64,000 nt of DNA, from the NCBI RefSeq assembly GCF_907164915.1, contig NC_061862.1, positions 78,829,718-78,893,717 of the forward strand, written 5' to 3'. This stretch comes from Impatiens glandulifera. Taxonomy: Eukaryota; Streptophyta; Magnoliopsida; Ericales; Balsaminaceae. A program made the translations under genes and the position numbers. The notes beneath the pieces were generated by a model. It was not told where the DNA came from. It made no database searches and saw only the letters and a list, made by a program, of their open reading frames with translations. Positions within the stretch are counted from its first letter, which is position 1; each line of letters opens with the position of its first letter. This document shows positions 32,352 through 45,531 of the stretch, piece after piece.

Positions 32352-35300
32352 TTTGAAAGATATCCTTTACTATAAAGACTTGTATGAGCCGGTTAAAGGA
32401 GATAGTGCGAAGCCAAAAGATATGGCTGACAGTGATTGAACAAAATTGAACCAGAAAGCAGTCGACACAATCAGACAGTGACTTAATGATAGAGTGTACC
32501 ACCATGTAGCAAGTGAGAAGAGTGCACATGAGTTGTGGAAGAAGCTGGAGTCATTGTATGAGCAGAAAACAACAGGTAACAAAGCATTTCTGATTTAAAA
32601 GTTAGTAAATCTGAAATTCAGAGAAGGTGCAGGTGTTGCTGAGCATTTAAATGAGTCCTAGAGCTTGATTAATCAATTATCAATGATGAAGATGACATTA
32701 GAAGAATGAGCTACAAGCCCTATTGCTCTTGGGATCATTGTTCGACAATTGGGAGACATTGATTGTGACAATCAGTAATGCAACTCCGAATGGTGTTCTT
32801 ACTATGAGTAAAGTTACTAGCAGTTTGTTAAATGAGGAGACAAGACTAAAGTCAACTAGTACAAATAGTGCACAGGCCCTAGTCATAGAGAACAGGGGAA
32901 GAGCTAAATACCGACAACAATCAAGAGGCCATAACAAGTCTAGAGGAAGATCAAAATCTAAGGGAAGACAGTGATATCATTGTGGTAAAGAAGGTCACAT
33001 GAAGAAAAATTACAGATTCTGGAAAAGACTACAGAATGAAGACAAAAATCAGAAGAAAGATGATGAGATCAAAAATACCACAGCCATAGTAACTGCAGAT
33101 GATGTAGTGATTCTTTCTTGTGAAAAAAGAATAATATCTGCATGTAGAAAGAAATCAAGGAATTTAGTGGATAATTCATACAAGTGTTTTCTATCATGCT
33201 ACACCAAATAGAGAGTTCTTCACGACTTACAAGGCTTGAGATCTTGGTATAATGAAGATGGGTAATACTAGTCACTTGATCATTGTGGGTATTGGTGATA
33301 TTTGTTTGCAGACAAACTAGGACATCAGTTAACACTGAAAGATGTGCGACATATTCCTAATTTGCGTCTAAACTTGATATCAGGTGATGCATCGGACAAA
33401 GATGGATTCAAGCACTACCTTTGTAGTGGAGAATGGAAGATCAACAAGGGATCAATAATTGTAGCAAAAGGGAAGTCGTGGCATTCCTTATACCGAACCC
33501 ATGTGAAGATACTCAAAAATGGGCTGAATGCAGTACAAACTGAAAACTCTCTAAATATGTGGCATCAACGTCTCGGCCACATGAGTGAGAAATGGTTGCG
33601 AATTTTGGTGAGGAAGCTTCACATCCCCTCAACCAAAGACGAAGTTCTTGATCTATGCGACTACTGTCCATTTGGTAAGCAACACAACGTCTCTTTTAAT
33701 CAAACATCAAAATGGAAACATAATGTGCTGTACTTGGTTTATTATGATGTGTGTGGTCCTTTTGAGGATGAGTCATTAGGTGGCAATCGATACTTTCTAA
33801 CATTTATTGATGATGCATCTAGAAAGGTGTGGGTTTATTTAATGAGAACTAAAGACCATGTATTTAATTACTTTCAAGAGTTCCATGTCATGGTAGAAAG
33901 AGAGACAAACAATAAGCTAAAATGTCTTCGCTCTGATAACGGGGGAGAAGTATACCTTCAAGGAGTTTAAAGTATATTGTGTAAAATATAGAATTCTACA
34001 TGAGAAAACAGTGTCTAGAACTCCATAAGACAATGGTGTGGCTGAGAGAATGAATCGCACCATTGTAGAAAAGGTGAGATGCATGTTGAAGATGACAAAG
34101 TTGTCAAAACAGTTTTGGGCAGAAGCAGTTCGCATAGCTTGTTATCTCATAAACAGGTCACCCTCTGTTCCTTTGAAGTTTGAAATACCAGAAAAAGTAT
34201 GGTCTAAGAAGAATATTTCATACCCGCATCTAAAGGTGTTTGGATATTAAGCATATGTGCATATTTCAAAGGAGCAAAGATTCAAGTTAGATGATAAAAC
34301 AATTCCATATATTTTCCTTGGATATGGAAATGAGGAATTTGGGTACAGATTATGGGACCCAGAAAAGAAAAGAATTGTTAGATGTAGAGATGTTGTGTTC
34401 TTTGAGGGTTAGAATGAGATAAATTTAGAAATCAACGAGAAGTTAGAGAGTGTTAATGAGTCCATAGAACTCATACCAATTCCTTCACAGTATAGTCAAC
34501 CGTAACAGATGAAGATGAACATAATGAAGAAGTCACTGAGGAAACCTCTAACATGAATATTAGTAATGATGATTAGACTGTTTATGATGTTCTTGAGTAG
34601 GGGGAGCAACATCATCAAGAGGAGCCAGAAGAGCCCCCATTAAGAAGGTCTAAAAGAGAGTACCAACCTTCTAAAAGGTACCATTCTTCAGAGTATATCA
34701 TATTGACAGAAGAAGGAGAGACAAAATGTTTTCAGGATGCACAAATTCATAAAGACAAAGCTAAGTGGAAGAATGCAATGAAAGATGAGATAAAGTTATT
34801 GCAAGAAATGGGCACATATGAGCTGGTGGAACTTCCTAAGGGCCGAAAGGCATTGAAAAACAAATGGGTGTTCAAACTAAAGAAAGATGAAAATGGAGAA
34901 ATTATGAAGTAAAAAGCTCGACTTGTTGTAAAGGGGACATAAATAGGGAATCAACTTTGAGGAGATTTTCTCACTAGTGGTAAAGATGACTTCCACGCGT
35001 ACAGTGTTAGGTCTAATAGCTAACTTAGACCTTGAGCAACTTGATGTAAAAACTGCATTTCTTCATTGTAACTTGGAAGAAGAGATCTACATGGTGCAAC
35101 TAGAGGGATTTAAAGTGAAAGAAGATGAGAACATGGTTTGCAAATTGAAAAGGTGTCTATATGGTTTAAAACAAGCTCTGAGATAGTGGTACAAGAAATT
35201 TGACTCTTTTATGATGATTCATGGGTACCAAAGAACCAAGACAGATTCGCGTGTTTACTTTAAAAGATTTTCTAATGGAAAGTTTCTAATCCTTTTACTT

Positions 35301-36390
35301 TATGTCGATGATATGTTGATTGTAGGACATGGTGATTAGATAATAGTCATGACCTCGACCCGCCTACTCAGATCTTGTATGGATATGCAGGAAGGGGTGC
35401 TCCTAGGTGGTGATGGCACCAAGGACGTCGTAGGAATTCTCCCTACATCCGCTGACAAGGTTGGAGAAATCTGTTTAAGAAGGAGATGTCCAAGACATTT
35501 GACATGAAGGACATGGACCAAACACGTTAGATATTGGGAATGTAGATTACTCGTGACAGAAAGGCTAAGAGACTTTGGTTGTCACAAGAGAAGTACATTG
35601 AAACAATGCTTGACAGATTCAACATGCAAGGAGCAAAGGAAGTAAGTTGTCCACTTCCTAGACATTTTAAATTGAGCAAGGAAATGTGTCCATCAATAGA
35701 GAAAGAAAATGATGAAATGTCAAGTGTTCCATACTCCTCAACTGTATGGAGTTTAATGTATGCAATGGTTTGTACTAGGCCAGATATAGCGCATACAATC
35801 GGGGTGGTAAGTAGGTTCCTCTCTAATCTAGGAAAACAACATTGAAAAGAAGTGAAGTGGATTATTAGATATCTAAGGGGCATTTCCAATTTGTGTTTGA
35901 GTTTTGGAAATGGTGAAACTGTGTTAGAAGGTTGCACAGATGCTGATATGGTTGGAGATCTAGATCACAGAAAATCCACTTCGGGTTATGTGTTTACTTT
36001 TGCAGGGGGAGCCGTGTCATGGAAATCCAAGTTGCAAAAATGCATGGCTTTGTCAACAACAGAAGCAAATTACATTGCAGCAACTGAAGCTGGTAAGGAG
36101 TTATTATGGATGATTAGATTTCTCCTAGAGCTTAGTATGCAACAAAAAGATGCAATTATTTTCTGTGATAACCAAAGTGCAATAGATTTAAGCAAGAATG
36201 CTACATATCATTCCAGAACTAAGCATATTGATGTGAGGTTTCATTGGTTAAGAAATGTAATAGAAAACCAATAGATAAAGCTGAAGAAAATCCACACGGA
36301 TAAGAACACGTCAGACATGTTTATAAAGATTGTTCCAAAAGACAAGCTCGAGTCCTATTGTAAGCTTGTTGGCATGAATACTAAGTGATG
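32352..36390 (+). pseudogene. Copia-4 gag-pol polyprotein, heavily mutated
   Basis: Gag (32352-33000) with KKLESLYEQKTTGNKAFL, GSLFDNWETL and a knuckle YHCGKEGHMKKNY in which the first and last cysteines are lost (a stop, TGA, sits beside it). Degraded protease (near 33165-33230), then LTLKDVRHIPNLRLNLIS and MWHQRLGHMSEK (33555-33590). Integrase YFLTFIDDASRKVWVYLM and DNGVAERMNRTIVEKVR (34030-34080). Reverse transcriptase LDVKTAFLHCNLEEEIYM, LYGLKQALR and an intact LLYVDDMLIVG (35295-35330). RNase H ALSTTEANYIAATEAGKELLW, FCDNQSAIDLSKN and KHIDVRFHWLR. Numerous stops, and an extra block at 35334-35468. Confidence 0.9.
35334..35468. other. Extra ~130-bp block in Copia-4 reverse transcriptase
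   Basis: After YVDDMLIVGHGD the family normally has a short lysine-rich helix leading to the SKTFDMKDM block. Here about 130 bp of GC-richer unrelated DNA intervenes (ACCTCGACCCGCC to CCGCTGACAAGG). It has no recognisable ends or domain. Confidence 0.5.
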
Positions 36391-36435
36391 ACTTGAAGAT
36401 CGATGTGGCTCTCTCCGTAGGCTAGAGGGGGAGAT

Positions 36436-36915
36436 TGTTAGGCCTTTAGGTCCAGCCCAATCAGGCATTTAATTAAACAAGCAAACCTTAGGAATGTTGC
36501 TCATTCTATCACTTTAGAGAGAGAACATTCTGCTAAGAAGAGAAGAAACAGATGAAGAAGAAGAGAATGAGGCAATAAAGATCTCCTTACATTTATCACT
36601 TTCAGGTTCCAATTTTTTGTTGTATATCTAGACTAGCTTGAGTCTAAATAAAATTGGTTTTCTCTGTTTGTATATCTCAACTTTTGGTTTAAAGTTGAGA
36701 AGAACATTTGTATCCGTTTCTTGTTTATAGTGAAATTTGCCGGTTGGCCCCGTGGTTTTACCCTCCAGGTTGAGACGGTTTTCCACATAAATCTGGTGTT
36801 ATTTTGTTGTGTGCTTGATCTCCTATTTTTAAATTTGGATAACATGTGCATTTACTCATCTCACATCGATTAATTACAGTATAAAGGTATTATTCGTTTC
36901 AAAATTCTCAAAACA
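36436..36915 (+). repeat. 3' LTR of Copia-4
   Basis: 480 bp, TGTTAGGCC...CAAAACA, preceded by GGGGGAGAT. Its last 195 bp match 27174-27369 (for example CTTGTTTATAGTGAAATTTG and CATTTACTCATCTCACAT). Confidence 0.88.
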
Positions 36916-37962
36916 TTAGATTCACGCATGAATATAAACACTATTTTTTCAATATCTCTTTAATAATTATTTATAACACACCATAATAACTTAAACGGCT
37001 AGGATATGAGTCGAAGAAGTTGAAGTAATAGTTTGATTTCACTAAGAGCACGTTTGAACATAAATTATAACAAAAAAAAGTATCGAAAAAAAAATATTTG
37101 TAACTAAATTTATCGTCAAAATATAGGTGAGACAAAAAAACATCAATAAAAGAGCCAAAAAAAAAAAGAAAAATCGCAAAGAGGAATCTGCCAATTTTAT
37201 CCCCTTTGTAACTAAAGTTATATAATTTTACTTGTATACTTAAGTAGGTGAGAATTGACCCAATCATAGTTGATTTAATCCTGGTTGACACTATAACTCC
37301 ATATCACTATTGAGTATTGACATTAATTTTGCTCATAATTTGTTTATGTAATGGTGGTTCAATGAAATAATAGTAATTAGCTTCAAATCGTGCTAAGATT
37401 GATTCAAGAAACAAGATTACATGTTCCCCCTAATTGGGCCAATTTGAAATATACAATTCCCCTAGTTTAATTAGTCAATTGGCATTAGTAAACTCTATAC
37501 CTAACATATACCATTTTCTGATTAATTTACAGTATAGAAAACCAACTTATGCTAGAGGTTTCAAGTAGGTAAAATTAAACTTTTAACATTCTTAAAGATC
37601 ATTCAATAAAATTGGTACCCTCTCAATTTGTGCGTGACATACAAGTCAAACTATGGTTCATATTTTTAAACTCACTATTTAACTTTCGGTAAATTTAGTA
37701 GATGTGACAGTTTTACGATTCTCATATATAGAATTTATTATTCTAGTTATAATCTTAGGATTTTATATGATTTAAAATAAAAATAAAAAATAAAAAATGA
37801 ACTAAACAAATAATTATCCAAATAAATTAACTCACGTAACTATTATTTTTTTTTTGTTTATTATTAATATTATATAAAAATAATAATATATTTTTGATAA
37901 ATTTTTGTAGTAAAAAAACAAGATCAAAGTATCTCTAAAAGATTCTATATATACCATTAAAG

Positions 37963-38019
<57 letters not shown>

Positions 38020-40424
38020 TGTATGTGAGAATTGAGAAGAATTAATTAGTGACAGACCTTCGTCAACTCTGTAAGCATGCGATATTAATTAATTATATAT
38101 ATATATATATTAATTATATAAATAAATAAAATCACATGATCCAAGATAGAAGAAGTAGCGACGTTTGCTCTCTGAGATCCACACTACACTCTCCAAAATA
38201 TATATTATACAAATTAACCCAACATTCATTTCTTATATATTTTCTTTAATATTTTGTTATATTAAAATTTTCATTTCTTTTATGAATTGTTCTTTGAAAG
38301 ATTTTTTGAAATGTATATATGGTTGTAATGGTATAAAAATAATTAACACGATTTTATAGCGTTCGTTACCTTCATTTCAATTTTGAACAAATTGTATAAC
38401 ACTTTTATTTAAATAGGGTTGATTGTTGATTTTATTTTATTTGTGAGAATAGAAAAGAAAAAATTATATGAATTTTAAATATAGAATCCATGATTGAAAC
38501 ATAAATAAATAAATAATTGAATTGTATTAAAATATCATTAATACATAATCAAAGCCTTGACAGAATTGTCTACTAAGTTTGTGATAGTGAGAGATCATGA
38601 CTATTTTTTATTTTTTTTGCTAAGATAAGATAATAACTATTTATTATATATATGTATTGGGTTTGGTGTGAATTGTTCAGATTATATTTGAAAAAAAAGC
38701 TTGACATTTACTTAAATTATTAGTTAATTAACATTCATCCAAATAACTAGCTATTTTATATTTCATATCAATCAAGACAATTTATTTGTATTGGTTTATT
38801 TTTATTTTTACTTTTTTATTGATAATTTTTGTATCCCGTTTAATTTATTTTTAATGACTCAATTCATCAATTAAATCATTAAAATATTCTTATTTTTATT
38901 TTATAAATTTTAAATATAAAATAATATTATAATAATTTAACCAATTAAAAACTTTAACTTATTTTTTCTAAATATTCAATAAAAACCCAAATAACCCAAC
39001 ATCAAACCAGCTCTAAATAAACTAAGATCAAACAAGTTATTGTAATATTATTTTAAAAAATTATTTTTTGAAATTTATTTACTTGTCCATTCATACACCT
39101 AGTCCACATATAATATCATTTTATCTTTTGCATAATGTATAGTAAAACTTTCATTAAATAAACTCTTTCATTTTATACTATAACTTTCATTGAAATGTCT
39201 TGCTAGTTAACAAGTGACAAATTACAAATAAACAAACACACAAAAATAAATTGAGTCTAAATTAAAGGAAAATAGTTAATATTAATAAACCAATCTCCAA
39301 TTTTTTTAATTCAAATTTCATTCAATTTTTCATAACTTTCTACATCGAAAACCTCTAACTTACTCTTTTTACGATTAATTAGCTAATTGTATCTCAATTA
39401 GACCGTTGTATTATTGAGTCATGTGACGACCATGACTATAAAATATTGTAAAATTAATACTAGTCAAATTGATATTGAAAAGTTTGGCAAATTGGACAAG
39501 TCTTCTATTTAATTCAGCTTCAAATTGTATTTTTAGGCAAAGAAAAGAATTGTAGAAGACAAATTAATGTTCTATTTCTAGCCAAATATAGAAAAATCAA
39601 CCTAGGAAAATATGATATTTTTAATTAATGTATATATGTGATTTAAGTATAAAACTCCAAATATTTAAAGTTTGATTCCCCCTTTAAAATATTTCAAATT
39701 GAAGAGGAATTATTTGTAGGGTCAAGCTAATTTCCTAAAATTGAAACAAAAAAATTGGTTGAATCTCATTGGGAGATTGTTAATTTAATTAATTATTTTA
39801 AAATTTTATTCTAAAACATGACTTGGTTATATGATTAAAATATGTTAGAATAACAAACCAATAAATAAAATGAATACAGTTCCAGCTCATAAACACAATA
39901 TATATACACTTCAATTATAATTTCAAATTGAACTTAATCTAGCCAAACATTTATAGCCTTAATAAAAAACAATAATAATAAATAATTAAAGAGTTAAAGT
40001 TGATGAACTAGCTAGTTGCTATATGCTAAATTAATATTGCTATTCTTATTACTTCCCCTTATATATGCAATATTTAATTAGCATTAAGATCTACAACTAA
40101 TTGATTATTTAATGTCATCATTAATTAGGCAACATTAGGCACTATTGAAACACAATTACATATTAATTATATGTTCATTTGAAACTGAAGTTAAAATTGA
40201 TTTTGAACAATTTTGTTTTTAATTAAATTTACAAATAAATGTATAATTAAAATAAGTTCCACAACAGTGCAAGTAAAATCGAAAAAATCGAACCAAACCA
40301 ATGATAAACCGATCGAATTGAGTTTTGACCGGTTCGTAAATTCATGTACCAACCCTGATCGGTTCGATTGACAGTTTAAATAATAATAAAATTGACGATA
40401 TAACCGACTGAGCATTTATGTTTA
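36916..40424. other. Long AT-rich intergenic stretch
   Basis: No coding frame with recognisable domains on either strand. It contains a (TA)n microsatellite at about 37966-38014 and a second, shorter one near 38093-38120. From about 40277 a short stretch rich in CGGTTCGATT/ACCGGTTCG motifs suggests one side of a decayed DNA transposon, with possibly related motifs again near 41340. Otherwise nothing is supportable. Confidence 0.5.
37966..38014. repeat. (TA)n microsatellite
   Basis: About 49 bp of uninterrupted alternating TA. Other such runs in the window lie at about 40733-40760, 47558-47586, 59469-59493 and 60484-60530. Confidence 0.95.
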
Positions 40425-40620
40425 AAAACAACTATTTAACTGATCCTAATATATTAATTTGAGGGAGGGAATGAGGAGGGAATAATGTGGCACAATTTGA
40501 ATAACCAAAAAAATAATAAAATTTCTCTCTTCTCTCTCCTCACATTTTTATCAATTTTCTGACACATCACTGGCTAATAATAAATGATTAATATATTAGG
40601 ATCAGTTAAATAGTTGTTTT
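40425..40620. mobile_element. Hairpin miniature inverted-repeat element (196 bp)
   Basis: Perfect 34-bp terminal inverted repeats, 40425-40458 and 40587-40620, beginning AAAACAACTATTTAACTGAT. Complementarity continues imperfectly inward (ATGTGGCACAATTTGA near 40485 against its counterpart near 40550). The whole element could fold into one long stem. There is no coding capacity. The flanks (TTTA left, AGGG right) do not give a certain target duplication, so the superfamily is open. Confidence 0.88.
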
Positions 40621-40732
40621 AGGGACTGATTTAAAAATATTTAATATATTATAATTTTATTTATATTTTTTTTACATTAATTTTTTCATTCTTTTATATA
40701 TATATTTGTTAATTTTTTATTATTTATTTTAT

Positions 40733-40764
<32 letters not shown>

Positions 40765-43744
40765 TTTTAAAAACAATTTAGCACAATTTCATAAAAAAAA
40801 CTCAAAAGTAGGAGAAATGGTCAAAATTAAGACCTACAATTTTAAAATTATGATTTTATTATGAGCTTCCTTTTTAACTATTCTTACTCTACTTTATAAT
40901 CTCAATCTGCATTCCTCAAAACGCAATCCTCGAATCTCAACAATTTATTTTCATAGTCTCTTTTTTATTTCTTCCACTATTTTTCTATCACTTTTATCTT
41001 TTAATTTACCATTACTTTCATCCCATAATTCTTTACATTTTTCTTCCTCTAATTCTTCTTCATTTTCATTCTCTAATTCTTCTTCTCTTTTATCTGATTC
41101 TTCATCTCATCTTTAACTTCTCCTTCCTCTTAAATCTTTAACATTGTCATTCTCTGCTTCTCTATCCTTAGTTTCTTATAGATGCTTTCCAGTTATCAAT
41201 TCTCTAGTTTCATTTTTTTGGCTTTCTTATTTTACTATTGAACTTTCAGTCTTTTCTTCTGCTTTTGAAATTTCAGGATTTTCTGTTATATATATTTGTT
41301 AATTCTTCTCTGATTAAATTGATCATAAATCAATCTTATAATCGATCGAACCGAACCAACATTTAGTCGCTAATTGACGGACGATGATTTTGAAAATCCG
41401 ACAACAACATTTGGAATAATTTTTTCGGTGAAAAAACACCGCTTACCCCTTAATTTCATCTAACTAAATAATTAAAATAAATTGATACCTAGGGTGACTC
41501 ATATGATTTGTTTATTATTAATTATTTTTACAGATGTACATTATTTTAAATTAAAAGCCAATATTTAAACCCAAATAATAGATGCTCTATAATATTATGT
41601 AGATCAAGAGTGAAATATAGTCTTATACTATAAGCTAAAGCTAGTAATGAATTTAATTTTGAGTTCAGACTAAAATTAATTAAAGGATAAGCTAGCTAGT
41701 AATTAGCTATTATTAAACTAGCATATTATAAGCTATAGTGCAAGCCTAATTTTCTGGTGAAGGTGTTATTAGGTTATATTTAAATACTTGTAAGGGGTAG
41801 ATTTGGAATTCTAGATTAAATATAATCTTGGTTAATCTCAATTAATTAATCTTATTCCAAATAACTGACACAAGGAGTGATGAATATATATTAATAATTA
41901 AATATGGCTTCATTATTATTATTTTGAAAAGTGAAGGTCTTCTAGTTGACTATTTCAGATCTGATCCCAATACTTTCTTTTTCATTTGTTTTTGGGATTT
42001 TCTACAATCCATTAATATGTTACAAATTTATTTTATTTGAATTATTTTTGTTTCTTTAAATCAATAACAACATTAACACTATAAATAACAAAAAATTTCA
42101 ATGAAATAGAGGTCATAACTTTGTAAAGATTGTGTTACTTTTCTTAATAAAAAAACCCTAATTTGAAAGTTATTTTCTGTCTTTGTGTGTTGTTTTTACA
42201 GTTTTTATTTATTTTTAACTAGTAGTGCATTATTTGATACTAATTCTTTTTTATAAATGCAATATTTGTATAAACTTAATGAATATTCTTTAAACAAATA
42301 AAGAAATGGCATTTCCAAAAAGACCGATCCTTTCTTCATGGGATGGTCAAGACAACTTGCCTAAGATTAATTTAATGATTATTTTATTAATATAATCATT
42401 CTGACCTAAAAACAGTATTTTAAGAAGACAAATTGAGGAAAATATGTAAAAAGAATTATCTACATATGATGTCAATAAAATAAATCTTTAAATATATGAT
42501 TGTTGCAATTTAATATATATGTTTGTTGCAAATCAGGGCAAATGCATCCAACTTCAAGAACTAATTCAAAAGGTTGAAATCAACGAGAGTTGTTCAATAA
42601 AATAACACAAAATTTTGAACTAGGGTTTCTTCCATCATAATATTTGTACAAACTGGAAAAGACTAAAATACCCTTGATTGCATGAAATCCCTTCTTTTTC
42701 TTTTCATTTTCTCACATAGTGGTAAAAGTAAATCTAATAAAACTAACCAATATTTTTTTTTTCAAATCTTATATAATTATACCTAGAAAAACCAAACCAT
42801 TACAAAAAGAGGCTTGTTTAGATTCAAATTATTCAAATAACTTAGATTATTTAAAATCTAATGATTGGGGTGGTTTTAAGGAGGTGGTGATTTTTTTTAG
42901 TAAAAAAACTTAAATGGAGAATATCTTAATATTTTGTTTAGTGAATTAAGTGATGTAATATATAAGATGAAAGTGAAATAATATTGGAGTAGATTGAGTT
43001 ATTAAAATAACCTAAATCGAACAAAAACCCAAGATTGTCTAAAATTCTCACAACGATTCTATCTATCAACTCATCTACATACATATCAAATTTTATTTTA
43101 TTTTAAATATGTTATTATTATTACACACCTTATTTTTTTACTCAAAAAAACCTGATTTTTTATATCCCAAATAAATATTTGAAAACAATTGAAAAACAAT
43201 TAAAGTGAAAAAGGGTTTTCAACTAAGCTAAAATCAATATGAACTCTCTCATTTGTCCGTCTTAATCCTATTAAGATATGATTTAAATTGATGGATATCT
43301 CCAGTATTCTTGAGATCCTAAGTTGTCTTGAAATCCTAAGTTGAGTCTATCAAGCGGCACATCTAACTTAAATAAAACTTTTAGTGTGTTTACGAGTTAT
43401 TTGCTTAACACCGGAGAAAATTAGTCGTACTCTGAAGAGTTGTGAAAATTAATAAGTGTCCTAAGAAAAAAAATACTTTAAAAAAAATAAAAAAGATACA
43501 TTGAAAAGGAGATTGGAGGGTATTTATGTATTTTATTATTGTGATCGATCCTACCGAACTAAATAGACAAAGAAATTTGTATAATTATGGTTGAAATATT
43601 CTTGATTAAAATAAGACTAGCAAGTGTAAGAAAATAGAATGTGGTTGGTTTAACAAGGCAAAGCCTAAGTCAATGCTTAGATGCGTCCTTGTTTGTCTAA
43701 TTCCATCTTCTTCTTCTTTCTTATACGTCTTCAAGACGAGGGAT
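40621..43744. other. Intergenic region upstream of the WRKY gene
   Basis: AT-rich. A pyrimidine-rich tract with repeated TTCTTC/CTCTAATTC lies at about 41030-41240. No gene that I can support. The last few hundred bases serve as promoter and leader of the WRKY gene. Confidence 0.5.
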
Positions 43745-43750
43745 TTGACT
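43745..43750 (+). promoter_or_regulatory. W-box core TTGACT upstream of the WRKY gene
   Basis: TTGACT lies 93 bp ahead of the ATG. WRKY proteins bind TTGAC(C/T) and many WRKY genes are self- or cross-regulated, so this is a plausible but unproven control site. A six-base match can also occur by chance. Confidence 0.4.
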
Positions 43751-43842
43751 TTTGTGCTACAATATCCAAACATAGTAGAGAGAGAAGGAACTAGTTGCAG
43801 AGAGTTTCATTTCATTGAAAGATCAACATCATCTCTATTCTC

Positions 43843-45531
43843 ATGAAAGAAAACGAACAAGAACTTGTTATAAAAGCAGCATCAAATGGAAAAGAAAAGG
43901 AAGGAGATCAATCGCAAGAAGCTATACAAGAAAAATCAAGAACAGAAGAGGTAAATAGTTCATGAATCTTGATGATCATATTCATTCATACTATTGATTA
44001 ATTAGTTAAGCAAATCAACCATTTTTTAGTTGTCCGAGCTACAAATGGAGATGAATAGGATGAAAGAGGAGAACAAGGCATTGAAACTGGCGATTGAACA
44101 ATCAATGAATAATTTTTATGATTTGAAGATGAAGTTTGATTCCGTACAATGCCAGAATACCCAAAACAATGTAAGTTTTTACTTATTGAAATGGTTCTTT
44201 AAAAGATAATTGTTGACATCAGATGTTTTCGCAGGATCCTAGAATATTTTTTCCGGCAGCAGCGACTGACGAGCTGAAAACAAGTTCTAGGGTTGCGGTG
44301 TCGAATTCACCATCGAGGGAAGAAGAAGACGAGAAAGAAAATGATGAATTAGGATTGTCTTTGGGAATGATAACACATACACTTAGCCAACCGAGACGAG
44401 AAGAAGAAAGGTTAGAACATGATACTAATCATAACAATAATAATAAAGAAGAAAACAAGAGGTTTGTTTCAATTCAAAGGGGTGATCATTTGGCGGCTGC
44501 TGCGAATATTGTTGCTCCGCCCAATAGGAAAACTAGGGTTTCCGTAAGAGCAAGATGCGAGACGGCCACGGTAAGTTCAAACAATCTTCAAGACAAATCT
44601 CCGACTTGTTTTCACTCATTTTTAGTTTTGAACGACGTGTGTTTAATTATACAGATGAACGATGGATGTCAATGGAGAAAATACGGACAAAAAATTGCTA
44701 AAGGAAACCCTTGTCCTCGAGCCTATTATCGATGCACAGTGGCACCGGGATGTCCTGTTAGAAAACAAGTAATTAAACAAACTAGGATTTCATTCGCAAA
44801 GTTATTTATGACAATTTTTAATAACTTACTTATTTCGTCGTCAAATCTCCTAGGTTCAAAGGTGTTTGGAAGACATGTCAATACTAATAACCACATACGA
44901 GGGAACACATAACCACCCGCTTCCTGTCGGGGCAACTGCGATGGCATCAACAACGTCGGCATCAACACCGTATGTATTGTTGGACTCGAGCAATCCCATC
45001 TCTATCGATAGCATGCAAAACTTTTCACAATCCTCGTTTCCATATATGAATTCTCCCATGATAAGCAATCCAATGACCCCGTATCTAAACATGCGAAACA
45101 TAAACCCTAGTGGAAATTTCGTTGAAGCCCAACAGTTTCATCCCAATGGAACAACTCATCAAGCATATCCTTGGGCACCCACAATAGTAAATGCTCAAAA
45201 TAATGTTCGCGACAACTTTTTCAATAGTCATAAGGAGGTAAACGAGATAAATGCAAGTTGGAGAGGCGGAGAGGGTACTACGAGTGATAATAAGGCATTG
45301 GCCGAGAATGTAAGTGCAATTACGTCTGATCCAAATTTTAGGGTTGCTGTAGCGGCGGCTATTTCATCATTGATTAACAAACAAACCAATCAAAGTAGTC
45401 CCGAAAATATTCCTAGTGGCTCATCTTTAGTCCCTAAACAAGGAGACGAGGGTGGATCAGGGAGTGATACTAAGAATTGGGTTCTCGAATCTTGCCCTAC
45501 GGGTGTACCACCCGTCAAACATTCGCAATGA
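43843..45531 (+). CDS. WRKY9: WRKY transcription factor, group IIb (WRKY9-like)
   Basis: Five exons, 43843-43950, 44030-44170, 44235-44570, 44655-44768 and 44854-45531, all GT-AG, 1377 nt, 458 aa. N-terminal coiled coil/leucine zipper (about 37-80, [20 protein letters not shown]), typical of groups IIa/IIb. An EAR-like LGLSL (LxLxL) lies at 122-126. A basic [12 protein letters not shown] stretch precedes the DNA-binding domain. WRKYGQK is at 202-208. The zinc site is C222-X5-C228-X23-H252-X-H254 (CX5CX23HXH). The intron interrupts the zinc finger between RKQ and VQR, the V-type position diagnostic of IIa/IIb. After it comes [19 protein letters not shown], and near the C-terminus [19 protein letters not shown], both IIb hallmarks. 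It should act in the nucleus at W-boxes. The block [17 protein letters not shown] favours the WRKY9 clade over WRKY72/61. Exact orthology is inference. Confidence 0.96.

Larger units (their letters stand above)
27174..36915 (+). mobile_element. Copia-4: Ty1/copia element with truncated 5' LTR, host of Copia-5
   Basis: The 5' LTR survives only as 27174-27369, matching the last about 195 bp of the complete 3' LTR (36436-36915). The primer-binding site GTGGTATTAGAGC starts at 27371. A polypurine tract, GAGGGGGAGAT, precedes 36436. The start of gag (IWKSKMER, near 27470-27490) continues at 32352 with DILYYKDLYEPVKGDSAKPKD, showing that everything between is a later insertion. Gag, integrase, reverse transcriptase and RNase H follow in order with many lesions. 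Confidence 0.9.

Noticed and set aside
3119..36915. An integrated virus or caulimovirus-like sequence among the reverse transcriptase remnants
   Set aside because: All reverse transcriptases are downstream of an integrase (protease-integrase-reverse transcriptase-RNase H order) with LTRs and 5-bp target duplications, which is Ty1/copia. No movement or coat protein is seen.
44726..45101. Minus-strand open frames across the WRKY exons
   Set aside because: They are shadows of the + strand coding sequence, which has full domain support and splice sites.
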